This document shows positions 9,581 through 19,210 of a DNA stretch of 64,000 nucleotides, in pieces. Where the stretch lies: the NCBI GenBank assembly GCA_937969505.1, contig CALBWA010000009.1, positions 124,001-188,000 of the forward strand, given 5' to 3'. Both the position numbers and the translations under genes were made by a program. The notes beneath the pieces were generated by a model. It made no database searches. It had not been told where the DNA came from and saw only the letters and a list, made by a program, of their open reading frames with translations. This DNA comes from an uncultured Erythrobacter sp. GTDB taxonomy: Bacteria; Pseudomonadota; Alphaproteobacteria; Sphingomonadales; Sphingomonadaceae. Positions within the stretch are counted from its first letter, which is position 1. Each line of letters begins with the position of its first letter.

Positions 9581-10546
9581 TTATGCCCCCTTGCGGCGCC
9601 GGATCATGCCTTCCTGTGCAACGCTGGCGACCAACTGCCCGTCGCGAGTGAAGATGCGGCCCCGATTGAACCCGCGACCATTCCCGCTCCATGGGGAATC
9701 GGTGGCGTAAAGCAGCCATTCGTCTGCCGGGGCAGAACGGTGGAACCAGATCGCGTGATCGAGGCTGGCACCGACCAATTCGCCGCGCATCCAGCTGAGG
9801 CCATGGGGAAGGGCGCTGGTGCCCAGCAGCGTGAAATCGCTGGCATAGGCGATGACAGCGCGGTGCAAGTCTTCATTACCGGAAAGTGGGGGAAGCGGGG
9901 CTGCCGTCTTGAACCAGCTGTGAGCTGCCGGTTCGCGTGGTTCGCTGTTCATCCAGTGCAATTTGTCACTGGTACGAATTTCTAGGGCCCGAGGCCGCAA
10001 CATGACTTCACGGGCCGAACCGGTGATGCCTGCTCTGTCTGCATAAGCGCGACGCGCCTCAACATCAGGCTTGAGATCCTCGGGTGGCGGCACATCGGGC
10101 ATGGTGCATTCTTCATGCGACAAACCTTCCTCGGGCCGCTGAAAGCTGGCAGTCAGGTTGAGTATTGGGCGAAAATTGCCATCCTTGCCGGTTTGGCTGG
10201 CGACGACTCTGCGGTTGGCGAAGCTGCGACCGTCAAAGTCAGCATCAACGGCCACATTGGTCACTGGCCCTTCTTCACCGCCGCGCAAGAAGTAGGCGTG
10301 GAGAGAGTGGGCCTGTTTGCCATCGGTGACGGTTGCCTGGGCGGCCTGCAGGGCCTGTGCAATCACTTGACCGCCGAACATCCGGCCAAAACCGAGATGC
10401 TGGGCCGAGCCGAGGAAAGCATTCTTGCCGTCAGGCTGGATCGTCAACAGATCAACCAGTTGAGCGACCAATTGCTCGGGCAACTCCTTGGGCGGGGTGC
10501 TGGCTGTTGCTGGCGATGGAGCTGAAGATGTGCGGTTGTCAGTCAT
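9581..10546 (-). CDS. tesB: Acyl-CoA thioesterase II
   Basis: A 321-residue double-hotdog thioesterase of the TesB family, which hydrolyses medium- and long-chain acyl-CoA to free fatty acid and CoA. The first hotdog carries MFGGQVIAQALQAA; the second carries the WMRGELVGASLDHAIWFHR region. A short Ser/Pro/Thr-rich N terminus precedes the domain. It starts with ATG, lies alone on the minus strand between uvrC and hppA, and does not share an obvious operon. Confidence 0.93.
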   Translation of the reverse strand: MTDNRTSSAPSPATASTPPKELPEQLVAQLVDLLTIQPDGKNAFLGSAQHLGFGRMFGGQVIAQALQAAQATVTDGKQAHSLHAYFLRGGEEGPVTNVAVDADFDGRSFANRRVVASQTGKDGNFRPILNLTASFQRPEEGLSHEECTMPDVPPPEDLKPDVEARRAYADRAGITGSAREVMLRPRALEIRTSDKLHWMNSEPREPAAHSWFKTAAPLPPLSGNEDLHRAVIAYASDFTLLGTSALPHGLSWMRGELVGASLDHAIWFHRSAPADEWLLYATDSPWSGNGRGFNRGRIFTRDGQLVASVAQEGMIRRRKGA

Positions 10547-10639
10547 GGATTGGCTTTGCGCGAGCCTGTAGGCCCGGTCAACTCGCCTATGCTGTGTTGG
10601 TCACAGTCTGTTCGGCTGGGTGCGTCGGTGGCGCTCCGA

Positions 10640-10676
10640 CAAAAAGAACCCCGCCCGGATCGCTCCGGACGGGGTT
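10640..10676 (-). terminator. Rho-independent terminator of hppA
   Basis: The arms 10647-10659 and 10664-10676 pair over 13 positions with one mismatch around a 4-base loop. Read on the minus strand, the stem is followed by TTCTTTTTG. It lies 26 bases past the hppA stop and separates hppA from tesB. Confidence 0.85.
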
Positions 10677-10701
10677 TGTCTTTCAGTCCTGTAGGGGACT
10701 A

Positions 10702-12822
10702 TCAGGCGGCGCTGTGTGCCAGTGCGGCAAGCAGCAGCAGTGCAACGATGTTGGTGATCTTGATCATCGGGTTCACGGCCGGACCTGCGGTATCCTTGTA
10801 AGGATCGCCAACAGTGTCACCGGTCACGGCAGCCTTGTGAGCTTCGGAGCCCTTGCCGCCATGGTTGCCATCTTCGATGTATTTCTTCGCATTGTCCCAT
10901 GCGCCGCCACCAGCGGTCATGGAAAGCGCGACGAACAGACCGCCGACAATCACGCCGAGCAGCAATGCGCCCAACGAAGCGAAAGCCTCGTTCTGGCCAG
11001 CGATGAGGTAGATCACAAAGTAAGTCGCAATCGGTGCAAGTACCGGAAGGAGCGACGGAATGATCATTTCCTTGATCGCGGCCTTGGTCACCAGATCCAC
11101 TGTACGGGCATAGTCAGGCTTTTCGGTGCCTTCCATGATGCCCGGCTTTTCGCGGAACTGATTGCGCACGTCGACAACTACGTCACCAGCCGCACGGCCA
11201 ACCGCTGTCATGCCCATGGCACCGAACAGATACGGCAGCAGAGCACCCAGCAGCAGACCCACTATCACATACGGATTCTCAAGGCTGAAGTTGACTTCAG
11301 CGGTTGGGAAGTATGCCCGGAGGTCAGCTGTGTAAGCAGCGAACAGCACCAGCGCAGCAAGACCGGCTGAGCCAATGGCATAACCCTTGGTCACAGCTTT
11401 GGTGGTGTTGCCAACGGCGTCGAGAAGGTCGGTCTTTTCGCGGACGCTTTCGTCCAGACCAGCCATTTCGGCGATGCCGCCAGCGTTGTCGGTTACCGGA
11501 CCATAGGCGTCCAGCGCCACAACCATGCCAGCCAGCGCAAGCATCGCAGTGGCACCGAATGCCAGGCCAAGCAGGCCAGCAAGTTGGTATGCGCCGATGA
11601 TGGCAGCGATGATGACGATGGTGGGCAGTGCGGTTGACTCCAGGCTGATAGCCAGACCCTGGATCACATTGGTGCCATGGCCCGTTTCCGATGCCTTGGC
11701 GATCGAGCGGACCGGACGATAATTCGTGCCGGTGTAATACTCGGTGATCCAGATGATGATGCCTGTCAGCGCAAGGCCGATCAGCGAACAATAGAACAGA
11801 TCGCGTCCAGTGAACTCAACCATGCCGAGACCCGGATTGAGCACGGTGTTCATGTCAAAACCTGCCGTTGCCAAGGCATGCGCCGTGGCGAACCAGATCA
11901 GTGGAATGGCCAGAACAGCCGTAACGATGAAGCCCTTGTACATCGCGCCCATAACATTGGTGCCATTGCCCAGACGGACAAAATAGGTGCCAATGATAGA
12001 GGTTACGATACACGCGCCGCCAATCAGCAATGGCAGTGCCATCAATGGCAGCAGCAGATCGCCAATATTGGTCAGCAGCAGAGCCATCAGAACCATGGTC
12101 GCACCAACGGTGACGACGTAAGTTTCGAACAGGTCAGCAGCCATGCCAGCACAGTCACCAACGTTGTCACCAACGTTATCGGCGATGGTGGCAGGGTTAC
12201 GGGGATCATCCTCTGGGATGCCTGCTTCAACCTTGCCGACCAGGTCGGCGCCGACGTCTGCAGCCTTGGTAAAGATACCGCCGCCCAAACGTGCAAAGAT
12301 CGAAATCAGCGATGCACCAAAGGCCAGGCCAACCAGACCGTCAATCACGGTGCGGCTATTTGGCGCGAGATCCATCGAGCTGACAAGGATGTAGAAGAAC
12401 ACGGCGATCGCAAGCAGGGCAAGGCCAGCCACCAGCATGCCGGTGATGGCGCCTGCACGAAATGCGATTGTCAGGCCCTGTTGCAGGCCAACGCTGGCCG
12501 CTTGCGCCGTGCGTACGTTGGAGCGGACCGAGATATTCATCCCGATATAGCCAGCAACGCCTGACAGGATGGCACCAATCAGGAAGCCAACCGCAGGCAC
12601 CATTCCTAGGAATAGGCCGACCAGAACGGCGACGACCACACCGACGATACCGATGGTCATATATTGGCGGTTGAGATAAGCTTGCGCGCCCTCTTGAATG
12701 GCGCCAGCAATTTCTTGCATTTTGGCGTTCCCGGCATCAGCGCCGAGAACCTGACGGCTAGTGAACACGCCATACACAATGGCGAGCAAACCAAGCCCAA
12801 TGGAAATGAGAATAAGGTCCAC
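10702..12822 (-). CDS. hppA: K+-insensitive proton-pumping membrane pyrophosphatase
   Basis: A 706-residue integral membrane H+-translocating pyrophosphatase, which couples hydrolysis of cytoplasmic PPi to proton export. About 16 membrane segments are visible. The catalytic loop includes [14 protein letters not shown], and [16 protein letters not shown] and [10 protein letters not shown] motifs are present. In [10 protein letters not shown], Lys475 and Thr478 occupy the positions that define the K+-independent subfamily (Ala in K+-dependent enzymes). It starts with GTG preceded by GAGGGG. It is monocistronic with its own terminator. Confidence 0.95.
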   Translation of the reverse strand: MDLILISIGLGLLAIVYGVFTSRQVLGADAGNAKMQEIAGAIQEGAQAYLNRQYMTIGIVGVVVAVLVGLFLGMVPAVGFLIGAILSGVAGYIGMNISVRSNVRTAQAASVGLQQGLTIAFRAGAITGMLVAGLALLAIAVFFYILVSSMDLAPNSRTVIDGLVGLAFGASLISIFARLGGGIFTKAADVGADLVGKVEAGIPEDDPRNPATIADNVGDNVGDCAGMAADLFETYVVTVGATMVLMALLLTNIGDLLLPLMALPLLIGGACIVTSIIGTYFVRLGNGTNVMGAMYKGFIVTAVLAIPLIWFATAHALATAGFDMNTVLNPGLGMVEFTGRDLFYCSLIGLALTGIIIWITEYYTGTNYRPVRSIAKASETGHGTNVIQGLAISLESTALPTIVIIAAIIGAYQLAGLLGLAFGATAMLALAGMVVALDAYGPVTDNAGGIAEMAGLDESVREKTDLLDAVGNTTKAVTKGYAIGSAGLAALVLFAAYTADLRAYFPTAEVNFSLENPYVIVGLLLGALLPYLFGAMGMTAVGRAAGDVVVDVRNQFREKPGIMEGTEKPDYARTVDLVTKAAIKEMIIPSLLPVLAPIATYFVIYLIAGQNEAFASLGALLLGVIVGGLFVALSMTAGGGAWDNAKKYIEDGNHGGKGSEAHKAAVTGDTVGDPYKDTAGPAVNPMIKITNIVALLLLAALAHSAA

Positions 12823-13002
12823 AGAAATCCCCTCTCTTTTGCGTGGATGGATACCCTGTCGTTACAGGTGCTGTCCGTGGCGCATGGCTATACGTAATGC
12901 GCAGAGCGTGACAAGGGGCGAAAGGGGGCCGAATGCCTGCTCTCACCAGTTTTACCAGTGCTGGAACGGATAAGACGCCGATTTTGCCGGTGAAGCGGGC
13001 GT

Positions 13003-13869
13003 TTAAGCGTGTTGGTACCCCAGTCCATCGGAATTGACGATAGGCGTGCCATCGACAAACAGCGGGGCGAATCCGGCCGGTTCAACCTGTCCGATCCGGA
13101 TCACTTCGATTGGCGGAGTACAATTGGCGGGGAGAGTGAACAAGAGCTCGTAATCATCGCCCCAACGCATGCAGTCGTCGCGCCGCGCCTCGTCTGCCAC
13201 TGGCACCGCGCCCGTGTCTAATGCGATGCTGCATTGGCTGGCACTGGCCAGACGAAAGGCGTCGATCAGCAAACCGTCAGAAACATCCATCATGGCGCTG
13301 ACAATTGGTGCCAAAGCGCGCCCTTCAGCAAGACGGGGCTGGGGCCGGTTGAAGGCGCGGGCGTGCTCGCTTTCTCCTTCAAAGCCCAGCATCGCTGCAC
13401 CCACGCAGCCGGTTATGAAAAGCTGATCACCGGCAGCAGCGCCACTGCGCGATGGCACCGGAGTGTGGGTGGCGCGGCCAATGGCGGTCAGGCCAAAGCT
13501 GCGCGCCCCGCTGATGCTGATAGTGTCGCCGCCCAGCAGGGGAGCGCCGAACTGCTCCAGCGCCTCATGCAGACCGTGCAGGAAGCGCGCATCATCGCCG
13601 CCCAGCGAATAACCAAGCAGCACGCCAACCGGCTCCGCACCCTTGGCCGCCAGGTCGGACAGATTGGTGGCGACAAGTTTGAAAGCGACATCGGCCATAT
13701 CGCATTTGTCAGGGTTGTCATGGAAGTGGACGCCTTGCGCCATTGCGTCATGCGTGATGACCAGCGTTTCGCTGCCCAAGTCCAGCACCGCGCAATCATC
13801 CTGCAGCCCGCGCGCACCGCGATGCAGCGGCAGGTGGCGCAGAGCTGAGATGAAATCCGCCTCGTTTAT
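13003..13869 (-). CDS. thiL: Thiamine-monophosphate kinase, apparent AUA start
   Basis: ThiL phosphorylates thiamine monophosphate to thiamine diphosphate. The conserved N terminus (NEADFISALR, then LQDDCAVL with the metal-binding aspartates) is encoded from an ATA at 13869-13867, with GGAGG seven bases upstream. No ATG, GTG, TTG or CTG lies in frame between that ATA and the upstream in-frame TGA. The first conventional start is GTG at 13788, which would remove 27 residues including the DDCA motif. Read from ATA the product has 288 residues. HDAMAQGVHF and MDVSDGLLID are further family motifs. The ATA overlaps the nusB stop, so the pair is coupled; ATG/TGA would be the usual form. Confidence 0.88.
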   Translation of the reverse strand: MNEADFISALRHLPLHRGARGLQDDCAVLDLGSETLVITHDAMAQGVHFHDNPDKCDMADVAFKLVATNLSDLAAKGAEPVGVLLGYSLGGDDARFLHGLHEALEQFGAPLLGGDTISISGARSFGLTAIGRATHTPVPSRSGAAAGDQLFITGCVGAAMLGFEGESEHARAFNRPQPRLAEGRALAPIVSAMMDVSDGLLIDAFRLASASQCSIALDTGAVPVADEARRDDCMRWGDDYELLFTLPANCTPPIEVIRIGQVEPAGFAPLFVDGTPIVNSDGLGYQHA

Positions 13870-14327
13870 GGTCGCGCCTCCTTGGCGATGGCATCAAGAA
13901 TGCCGTTGACGAATTTGGCTTCGCGATCATCGAAAAAGGCCTTGGCCACGTCAACATATTCATTGATCGCCGCGGCTGCGGGAACATCGGCCCGGGCGAT
14001 TATCTCATAGGTGCCGCAACGCAGGATTTGCAGCATCGTCTTGTCGAGCCGGGCCAGCGTCCAGCCTTGCGACAATTTGCCCATGATCAGCGCGTCAATT
14101 TCCTCGCTGCGGGCATCGACCCCGGAAACCACATCGTCAAAGAAATCGACTTCGGCATCGGCGAACTGGTCGTCATCCACTTCCATGCCCAGCCGGTGCT
14201 GATGGAATTCGTTCAGCAGCCTTGCGACTGCTGTTCCTTCCATATGCTGCTGGTACAGCGCCTGGACGGCAGCGAGCCGGGCAGCAGAGCGAGCCTGCGA
14301 GCGCGGGGCGGGTTGGGACGTGTTCAT
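13866..14327 (-). CDS. nusB: Transcription antitermination factor NusB
   Basis: A 153-residue all-helical NusB protein. With NusE/S10 it binds boxA RNA and supports rRNA antitermination. The N-terminal QARSAARLAAVQALYQQHM is a strong signature, as is the C-terminal PAAAAINEYVDVAKAFFDD. Its start overlaps the hisD stop by 4 bases and its stop (TAA) overlaps the presumed ATA start of thiL, so translation of the four genes hisG-hisD-nusB-thiL is linked. Confidence 0.96.
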   Translation of the reverse strand: MNTSQPAPRSQARSAARLAAVQALYQQHMEGTAVARLLNEFHQHRLGMEVDDDQFADAEVDFFDDVVSGVDARSEEIDALIMGKLSQGWTLARLDKTMLQILRCGTYEIIARADVPAAAAINEYVDVAKAFFDDREAKFVNGILDAIAKEARP

Positions 14328-15613
14328 TTGAGCCTCAGTTCGACCGATTTGGCATGGGCGGGCAGGCCTTCGGCATGGGCCAGTGCAACCGCAGCAGGAC
14401 CGATATCGGCAAGCGCCGCATCATCAAGAGAGATAAAGCTGGTGCGCTTCATGAAATCGAGCACCGACAGACCACTGGCAAATCGCGCGCGTCTGCCGGT
14501 GGGAAGAACGTGGTTGGGGCCGGCGACATAATCGCCGACGGCCTCTGGCGTCATCCGGCCCAGAAACACGCTTCCGGCATGGCGGATGGTGCGCATCAAT
14601 GGCTCGGGATCAGCTACGGCCAGTTCAACGTGTTCAGCGGCCAGAGCGTTGGCCAGATCTGATGCCTCTTCCAGCGTGTCGACCACGATCATCACGCCGT
14701 GATCTTCCCAGCTTTTCATGGCTGTCTCTGCCGTGGCGAGCGATGTCAGCTGCAAATCGATGCAATCGGCCACCTGGGCTGCAAAAGCCTCGTTATCAGT
14801 AATCAGGATCGATTGAGAGGTTGGATCATGCTCGGCCTGGCTGAGCAGGTCAGCGGCAATCCAGTCCGGATCATTGTCCTTGTCGGCAATGACCAGAATT
14901 TCGCTCGGACCAGCAACCATATCGATGCCAACAACGCCGAACATCTGCCGCTTTGCCTCCGCCACATAGGCATTGCCCGGTCCGGTGATGACATCGACCG
15001 GAGCGATTTTTTCAGTGCCATAGGCCAGTGCGCCAATGGCTTGGGCACCACCAACACGCCAAATCTCGTCGACCCCGGCAATATGCGCAGCGGCCAGCAC
15101 CAGAGGATTGCTCTTGCCCTTGGGAGTAGGGGTGACGACAACCAGTCGCTCAACCCCCGCAACGCGGGCAGGAATGGCGTTCATCAGCAGCGACGATGGA
15201 TAGGCTGCGCGTCCGCCGGGCACATAGAGCCCAGCAGCATCAACCGGCCGCCAGATGGCCCCCTGACGCACGCCGGCATCATCCGTAAAGTCGCGGTTTT
15301 CAGGCAATTGGTCACGGTGATAGGCCTCGATCCTTTTGGCCGCCAGTTCCAGCGCATCGCGCAGTTCGGGCTCCAGATCGTCGTAAGCCTGCTTGCAGCG
15401 TTCCGCAGTAATCACCCAGTCGCTTTGCTCGCTCAGCGTATGTCCATCAAAGCGCATGGAATAGGTGACCAGAGCCTCGTCGCCCCGCGCCTTGACCTCG
15501 CGAAGGATGTCGCGGACCTGGATGGCAATGTCGCTATCGCTTTCACGCCGGGCGTTGACGATTTTGCGAAACCGGGCATCAAACGCCGGGTCAGACGATT
15601 TCAGCATGCGCAT
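14324..15613 (-). CDS. hisD: Histidinol dehydrogenase
   Basis: A 429-residue zinc-dependent enzyme catalysing the last two steps of histidine synthesis (L-histidinol to L-histidine, reducing two NAD+). Family signatures seen: VPGGRAAYPSSLLMNAIPA, the GPGNAYVAEAKRQ segment, SQAEHDP with zinc and catalytic residues, and GPNHVLPTGR. Length is standard. Its ATG shares one base with the hisG stop. Co-location of hisG and hisD with nusB, away from the hisBHAF cluster, is common in sphingomonads. Confidence 0.97.
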   Translation of the reverse strand: MRMLKSSDPAFDARFRKIVNARRESDSDIAIQVRDILREVKARGDEALVTYSMRFDGHTLSEQSDWVITAERCKQAYDDLEPELRDALELAAKRIEAYHRDQLPENRDFTDDAGVRQGAIWRPVDAAGLYVPGGRAAYPSSLLMNAIPARVAGVERLVVVTPTPKGKSNPLVLAAAHIAGVDEIWRVGGAQAIGALAYGTEKIAPVDVITGPGNAYVAEAKRQMFGVVGIDMVAGPSEILVIADKDNDPDWIAADLLSQAEHDPTSQSILITDNEAFAAQVADCIDLQLTSLATAETAMKSWEDHGVMIVVDTLEEASDLANALAAEHVELAVADPEPLMRTIRHAGSVFLGRMTPEAVGDYVAGPNHVLPTGRRARFASGLSVLDFMKRTSFISLDDAALADIGPAAVALAHAEGLPAHAKSVELRLK

Positions 15614-16281
15614 CAGGCGGCCTTCCGATCGCTGCTGATCGCACGAAAGGCGTCGACAAGCTCGCCCACCCTCGGATCGGTTTTTAACGCTGCGCGATTG
15701 ACGATTAGGCGCGCAGTCACTTCCATGATCGGGGCGATTTCAGCCAGGCCATTGTCCTTCAACGTTTGCCCGGTGGAGACCAGATCGACAATCTGCCCTG
15801 CAAGGCCGAGCGATGGGGCCAATTCCATCGCGCCGTTCAGCTTGACGCATTCCGCCTGGATGCCGCGCCCTTCGAAGTGGCGCCGGGTGATATTGGGATA
15901 TTTGGTTGCAACGCGCAGGTGGCTGGCACTCTCATCGGCAATATCGCCGCCCGTTTCCGCAGCAACCGACAGCCGGCAATAGCCAATGCCCAGATCAACC
16001 GGGGCATAAAGTTCAGGATAATCAAATTCTTCGATCACGTCAGAGCCGACAATGCCGACTTGCGCTGCGCCATGTGCTACGAAGGTAGCAACATCAAAAG
16101 CTCGCACCCGGATCAGACGCATATCATCGCGCGTTGTTGCAAAGCTCAGCGAACGGTTGCGCTTGTCATGGAAGGCGTCTTCGGGGACAACGCCAGCGCG
16201 CGCCATCACGGGCAGCGCCTCGTCCAGAATACGGCCCTTGGGAATCGCGAAGGTCAGCAGATCGGCATCATCATGTGTCAT
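15613..16281 (-). CDS. hisG: ATP phosphoribosyltransferase, short form
   Basis: HisG condenses ATP and PRPP in the first step of histidine synthesis. I place the start at ATG 16281 ([17 protein letters not shown]), giving 222 residues. The open frame extends 53 residues further upstream, but that part has no family similarity and runs into the divergent gene region. Signatures: [13 protein letters not shown] and [11 protein letters not shown]. The protein lacks the C-terminal regulatory ACT-like domain of the long form, so it should need HisZ, which is not in this window. First gene of hisG-hisD-nusB-thiL. Confidence 0.94.
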   Translation of the reverse strand: MTHDDADLLTFAIPKGRILDEALPVMARAGVVPEDAFHDKRNRSLSFATTRDDMRLIRVRAFDVATFVAHGAAQVGIVGSDVIEEFDYPELYAPVDLGIGYCRLSVAAETGGDIADESASHLRVATKYPNITRRHFEGRGIQAECVKLNGAMELAPSLGLAGQIVDLVSTGQTLKDNGLAEIAPIMEVTARLIVNRAALKTDPRVGELVDAFRAISSDRKAA

Positions 16282-16338
16282 TGCGCCGCGATTTAGGGAC
16301 TGGACCGGCAAAGAGCAATCATATTGCAAGGGGAAACC

Positions 16339-17457
16339 ATGGCTGAGAAGCAAAACGCGGTTGAGCAGGGCGGGGCCAGCAAAACTGTGCTGATGGAAAC
16401 AGAAGATATTCTGGCAGCAATCGAATGGCAGGCAGAGCATGCTGAACTCAATGGCGCACCATGCACCGCGCGCATCGTCCGCTCTCTGGTTGCGGTCATG
16501 CAGACCGAAACCGCGACAGGCAGATGTATTGCCAATTGGCGTGGTCTAAGCCTGAAAGACGCCATGCCGCTGCGCATTGCGGGTGGCTTCCACCACCTCG
16601 TGCTTACCGGCACCGATTCGCGGCTGCAAGAGGTGTATTCCGGCTCACTAACCAATCAGGCAGCGATCGACCGGCTGATTGTCGAATTGGTGCAAAATTA
16701 TGACGAGCGACTGCTGCCTTGGCTCGATGGGCCGCCGCAAACTAATGAAGCGGGCCGTTCGGCCAGCATCATGGCGGGTCTGTTGTGGCTGACCGGACAA
16801 TTGGGACCACGTTTCGAATTGTTCGAGCTGGGCGCGAGCGCTGGCGTGCTGACCATGCTGGACCGTTACCGCTTTGACCTTGGCGGCGTGCAAGTGGGGC
16901 CGGAAAACTCGCCGATGCTGATCACACCGGAATGGAAGGGGGCTGCGCCGCCTGACAATCCAGTTGAGATCATCGCAGTGAAGGGGTGTGACGTAGCCCC
17001 GATAAATCTGGCCGATCCGGACGCTGCGCTGCGCCTCAAAAGCTATGTCTGGCCCGAAGTGGCCGACCGGATGAAGCGGATCGATGCAGCGATCACCCTT
17101 GCCTCGCAAAACGCGCCAGAAGTGGCCCGGCAAGATGCGCAAGCCTTCGTTGAGGACATGCTTGCAAGCGCACAGTCGGCCGGTGTGACCAGGGTCATGT
17201 TTCATTCCATCATGTGGCAATATACGCCTGCTGAAACGCAGGCAGCGATCACCCGGATGATAGAGAGCGCGGGAGAGCAGGCCAGCGCACAGCAGCCTCT
17301 GGCGTGGATTTCGCTCGAAACTGATCCGGCCACCTTCCGGCATGAATTGAAGGTGCGCTATTGGCCGGGCGGGGAAGAGGCTGTGTGCTTGTCCCATGCG
17401 CATCCACATGGCACATGGGTGGAGTGGAGCGGGCCTGAAGCCGCAAGCAAGGCTTAG
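16339..17457 (+). CDS. DUF2332 family protein
   Basis: A 372-residue DUF2332 protein. ATG 16339 follows AAGGGGA; a TTG 15 bases upstream is less likely. The central segment [19 protein letters not shown] resembles the glycine-rich SAM-binding loop of Rossmann methyltransferases, and the C-terminal PHGTWVEW motif is typical of the family. Function is unknown; a SAM-dependent role is inferred from the loop only. It is divergent from hisG and convergent with the SDR gene, overlapping it by 4 bases at the stops. Confidence 0.8.
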   Translation: MAEKQNAVEQGGASKTVLMETEDILAAIEWQAEHAELNGAPCTARIVRSLVAVMQTETATGRCIANWRGLSLKDAMPLRIAGGFHHLVLTGTDSRLQEVYSGSLTNQAAIDRLIVELVQNYDERLLPWLDGPPQTNEAGRSASIMAGLLWLTGQLGPRFELFELGASAGVLTMLDRYRFDLGGVQVGPENSPMLITPEWKGAAPPDNPVEIIAVKGCDVAPINLADPDAALRLKSYVWPEVADRMKRIDAAITLASQNAPEVARQDAQAFVEDMLASAQSAGVTRVMFHSIMWQYTPAETQAAITRMIESAGEQASAQQPLAWISLETDPATFRHELKVRYWPGGEEAVCLSHAHPHGTWVEWSGPEAASKA

Positions 17458-18266
17458 CTTTCGGCTTCCATCTTCTCGATATAGCCCTTCGCGACCATGC
17501 CGGCGACCTGATCGAACAAGGCTTCAGGCGTGCGGCGCATCTCGCCCATGCCCGCTTCCATCCCTTGCGCGACAATGATTTCACGCTCGCCCTTGCCAAC
17601 TGCATCAATCATTGCCTTGGCAGCGTCTGTGGGCGGAATACCTTCGTCGATCACCTTGTCTGACCGGCCACGCTTTGAGCCATCCGCGGTCAGAGCATTG
17701 CGGCTGACGTCGGTGGCGATCGAGCCGGGATAGATGACATGGACGCTTACGCCCTTCTGCGACAATTCAGCACGCAAGGCGTCGGCATAGCCCGCCAGAC
17801 CGAATTTGGCCGCGCAATAGGCTGTGCGCATGGGCACGCCGACCTTGCCAGCGATGGAGGAGATGAACAGCAAGTTGCCGCTGCCACGCTCTGCCATATG
17901 CGCAATCAACCCTTGGGTGAAAGCAATCTGCGCGGTTAGATCAATGTCGATGATGTCGCGGTAAACCTGCATGTCAGTCTTGAGCGCCTGACTGCGCTGT
18001 GAAATGCCCGCATTGGCGACAGCTATATCAACGCCGCCTTTCCAGGCGATGGCCTGCGATGTGGCTTCGGCCAAAGCCGCATCATCGCGCACATCGAAGG
18101 GCAGTATCAGACTGTCCGCACAATCGCTTGCGACTTCTTCCAAACGGACTTTGTCTCGGCCGGACAGGATCACGCTTGCTCCGCGAGCGCTCCATTCGCG
18201 CGCCAATGCTGCGCCAATTCCTGATGATGCCCCGGTGATCCAGACAGTTGTATTGCTGTTGCTCAT
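17454..18266 (-). CDS. Short-chain dehydrogenase/reductase
   Basis: A classical SDR of 270 residues. The cofactor motif TGASSGIG is at residues 11-18, NAG follows at the expected position, and the active site is YCAAK. Reaction: NAD(P)-dependent oxidation or reduction of an unknown alcohol/ketone. Two in-frame ATGs exist (18272 and 18266); the GAGAGGG stretch is better spaced for 18266. The first ATG overlaps the bolA stop, so translation is coupled to bolA either way. Confidence 0.88.
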   Translation of the reverse strand: MSNSNTTVWITGASSGIGAALAREWSARGASVILSGRDKVRLEEVASDCADSLILPFDVRDDAALAEATSQAIAWKGGVDIAVANAGISQRSQALKTDMQVYRDIIDIDLTAQIAFTQGLIAHMAERGSGNLLFISSIAGKVGVPMRTAYCAAKFGLAGYADALRAELSQKGVSVHVIYPGSIATDVSRNALTADGSKRGRSDKVIDEGIPPTDAAKAMIDAVGKGEREIIVAQGMEAGMGEMRRTPEALFDQVAGMVAKGYIEKMEAES

Positions 18267-18268
18267 GA

Positions 18269-18544
18269 TCATCCCTCTCCCGGAGCTGAAGCCTTGATGG
18301 CAACGGCGTGCACGCGCTCGCCCACAATGTCACCCAATGCGGCAATTACCATTCGTTGGCGCTTCAGGCGATTTTGTCCGGCAAAAGCTGCCGCGCAAAT
18401 GACAATCGTGAAGTGCGATTCCCCGCTGCCATCATCGCCCGCATGGCCATGATGCTGCGCGCTGTCATTGATGATTTCCAGCTGTTCGGGCGAGAACGCC
18501 TTGGTCAGCAATGTTTCGATTTCTTGTGCGATTGTACCGGTCAT
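18269..18544 (-). CDS. bolA: BolA family protein
   Basis: A 91-residue BolA-like protein beginning MTGTIAQEIETLL. BolA proteins pair with monothiol glutaredoxins in Fe-S cluster handling or act in stress and envelope regulation. Visible features are SGESHFTIVI, a His-rich loop (SAQHHGHAGD) and the helix-turn-helix-like GQNRLKRQRMVIAALGD. An upstream in-frame extension of 13 residues is open but does not fit the family. It is divergent from the DnaJ-domain gene 51 bases away. Confidence 0.92.
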   Translation of the reverse strand: MTGTIAQEIETLLTKAFSPEQLEIINDSAQHHGHAGDDGSGESHFTIVICAAAFAGQNRLKRQRMVIAALGDIVGERVHAVAIKASAPGEG

Positions 18545-18595
18545 GCGGACATCCCTATTTGCATTTTGCGCGCTTGTCCCCAATCTTTATGGCCT

Positions 18596-19201
18596 ATGTC
18601 CAGCAGCAAATTCCATGGCCGGTTTGAAAGTACAGGGCGCGAGTGCGAAGTTCCCGGTTGCAAGGACGAAGGCGAATTTCGCGCGCCGGGCTATCGCCCC
18701 AGCGGCTTTGATGGTCCAGGTGAATACCGCTGGTTCTGCCTTCAACATGTGCGCGAGTTTAATTCCGGATACGACTGGTTTGAAGGTATGAATGCCGAGG
18801 AAATCCTTTCGGCCCAATCACCTGCTTCCGGATGGGCGACGGAAAGCCCGGCCTTTCGTGCGACGGGCGGAGTTGATGGCATGCCGCGCTGGGCGGATTT
18901 TGACGATCCGCTCGATGCAATCGGGGCCCGTGTTGCCGGGATAAAATCGCGCGCCCAACGCGAAGCGGAATGGCATGCGGCCGCATCTGCCGGGGGAAGG
19001 TTTTCAGCAGAAGAGGCAGGTGCGCTCGACACACTGGGGCTGGGGCTGGATACTGACAGGCGCAAGCTTCGCCGGCGTTACTCCGACCTTGTCCGGCGCT
19101 ATCACCCGGACCGCAACGGCGGGGATCGCCAATATGAAGCCCGCCTCAACCTGATTGTCGAGGCCTATCAATTGCTGCGCAAGAGCTCAGCGATTGTTTG
19201 A
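18596..19201 (+). CDS. J-domain protein with N-terminal Cys/His motif
   Basis: A 201-residue DnaJ-domain protein of the sphingomonad type. The J domain is C-terminal (about residues 140-200), with the diagnostic HPD in VRRYHPDRNGGD; it should stimulate a DnaK-type ATPase. The N-terminal half holds CEVPGC and, about 30 residues on, WFCLQH, a possible zinc site of three Cys and one His. In related genomes such a gene lies beside cobS-cobT; here cobS is 2.4 kb away and three genes intervene. Start chosen at ATG 18596 because upstream frame sequence lies antisense to bolA. Confidence 0.88.
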   Translation: MSSSKFHGRFESTGRECEVPGCKDEGEFRAPGYRPSGFDGPGEYRWFCLQHVREFNSGYDWFEGMNAEEILSAQSPASGWATESPAFRATGGVDGMPRWADFDDPLDAIGARVAGIKSRAQREAEWHAAASAGGRFSAEEAGALDTLGLGLDTDRRKLRRRYSDLVRRYHPDRNGGDRQYEARLNLIVEAYQLLRKSSAIV

Positions 19202-19210
19202 GGGGCGGCG

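Noticed and set aside
11677-12564. A long frame antisense to hppA
   Set aside because: Gln/His/Arg-rich composition is typical of antisense to membrane proteins.
14699-15982. A 427-codon frame antisense to hisD and hisG
   Set aside because: Shadow of two conserved enzymes; no ribosome-binding site or motif.
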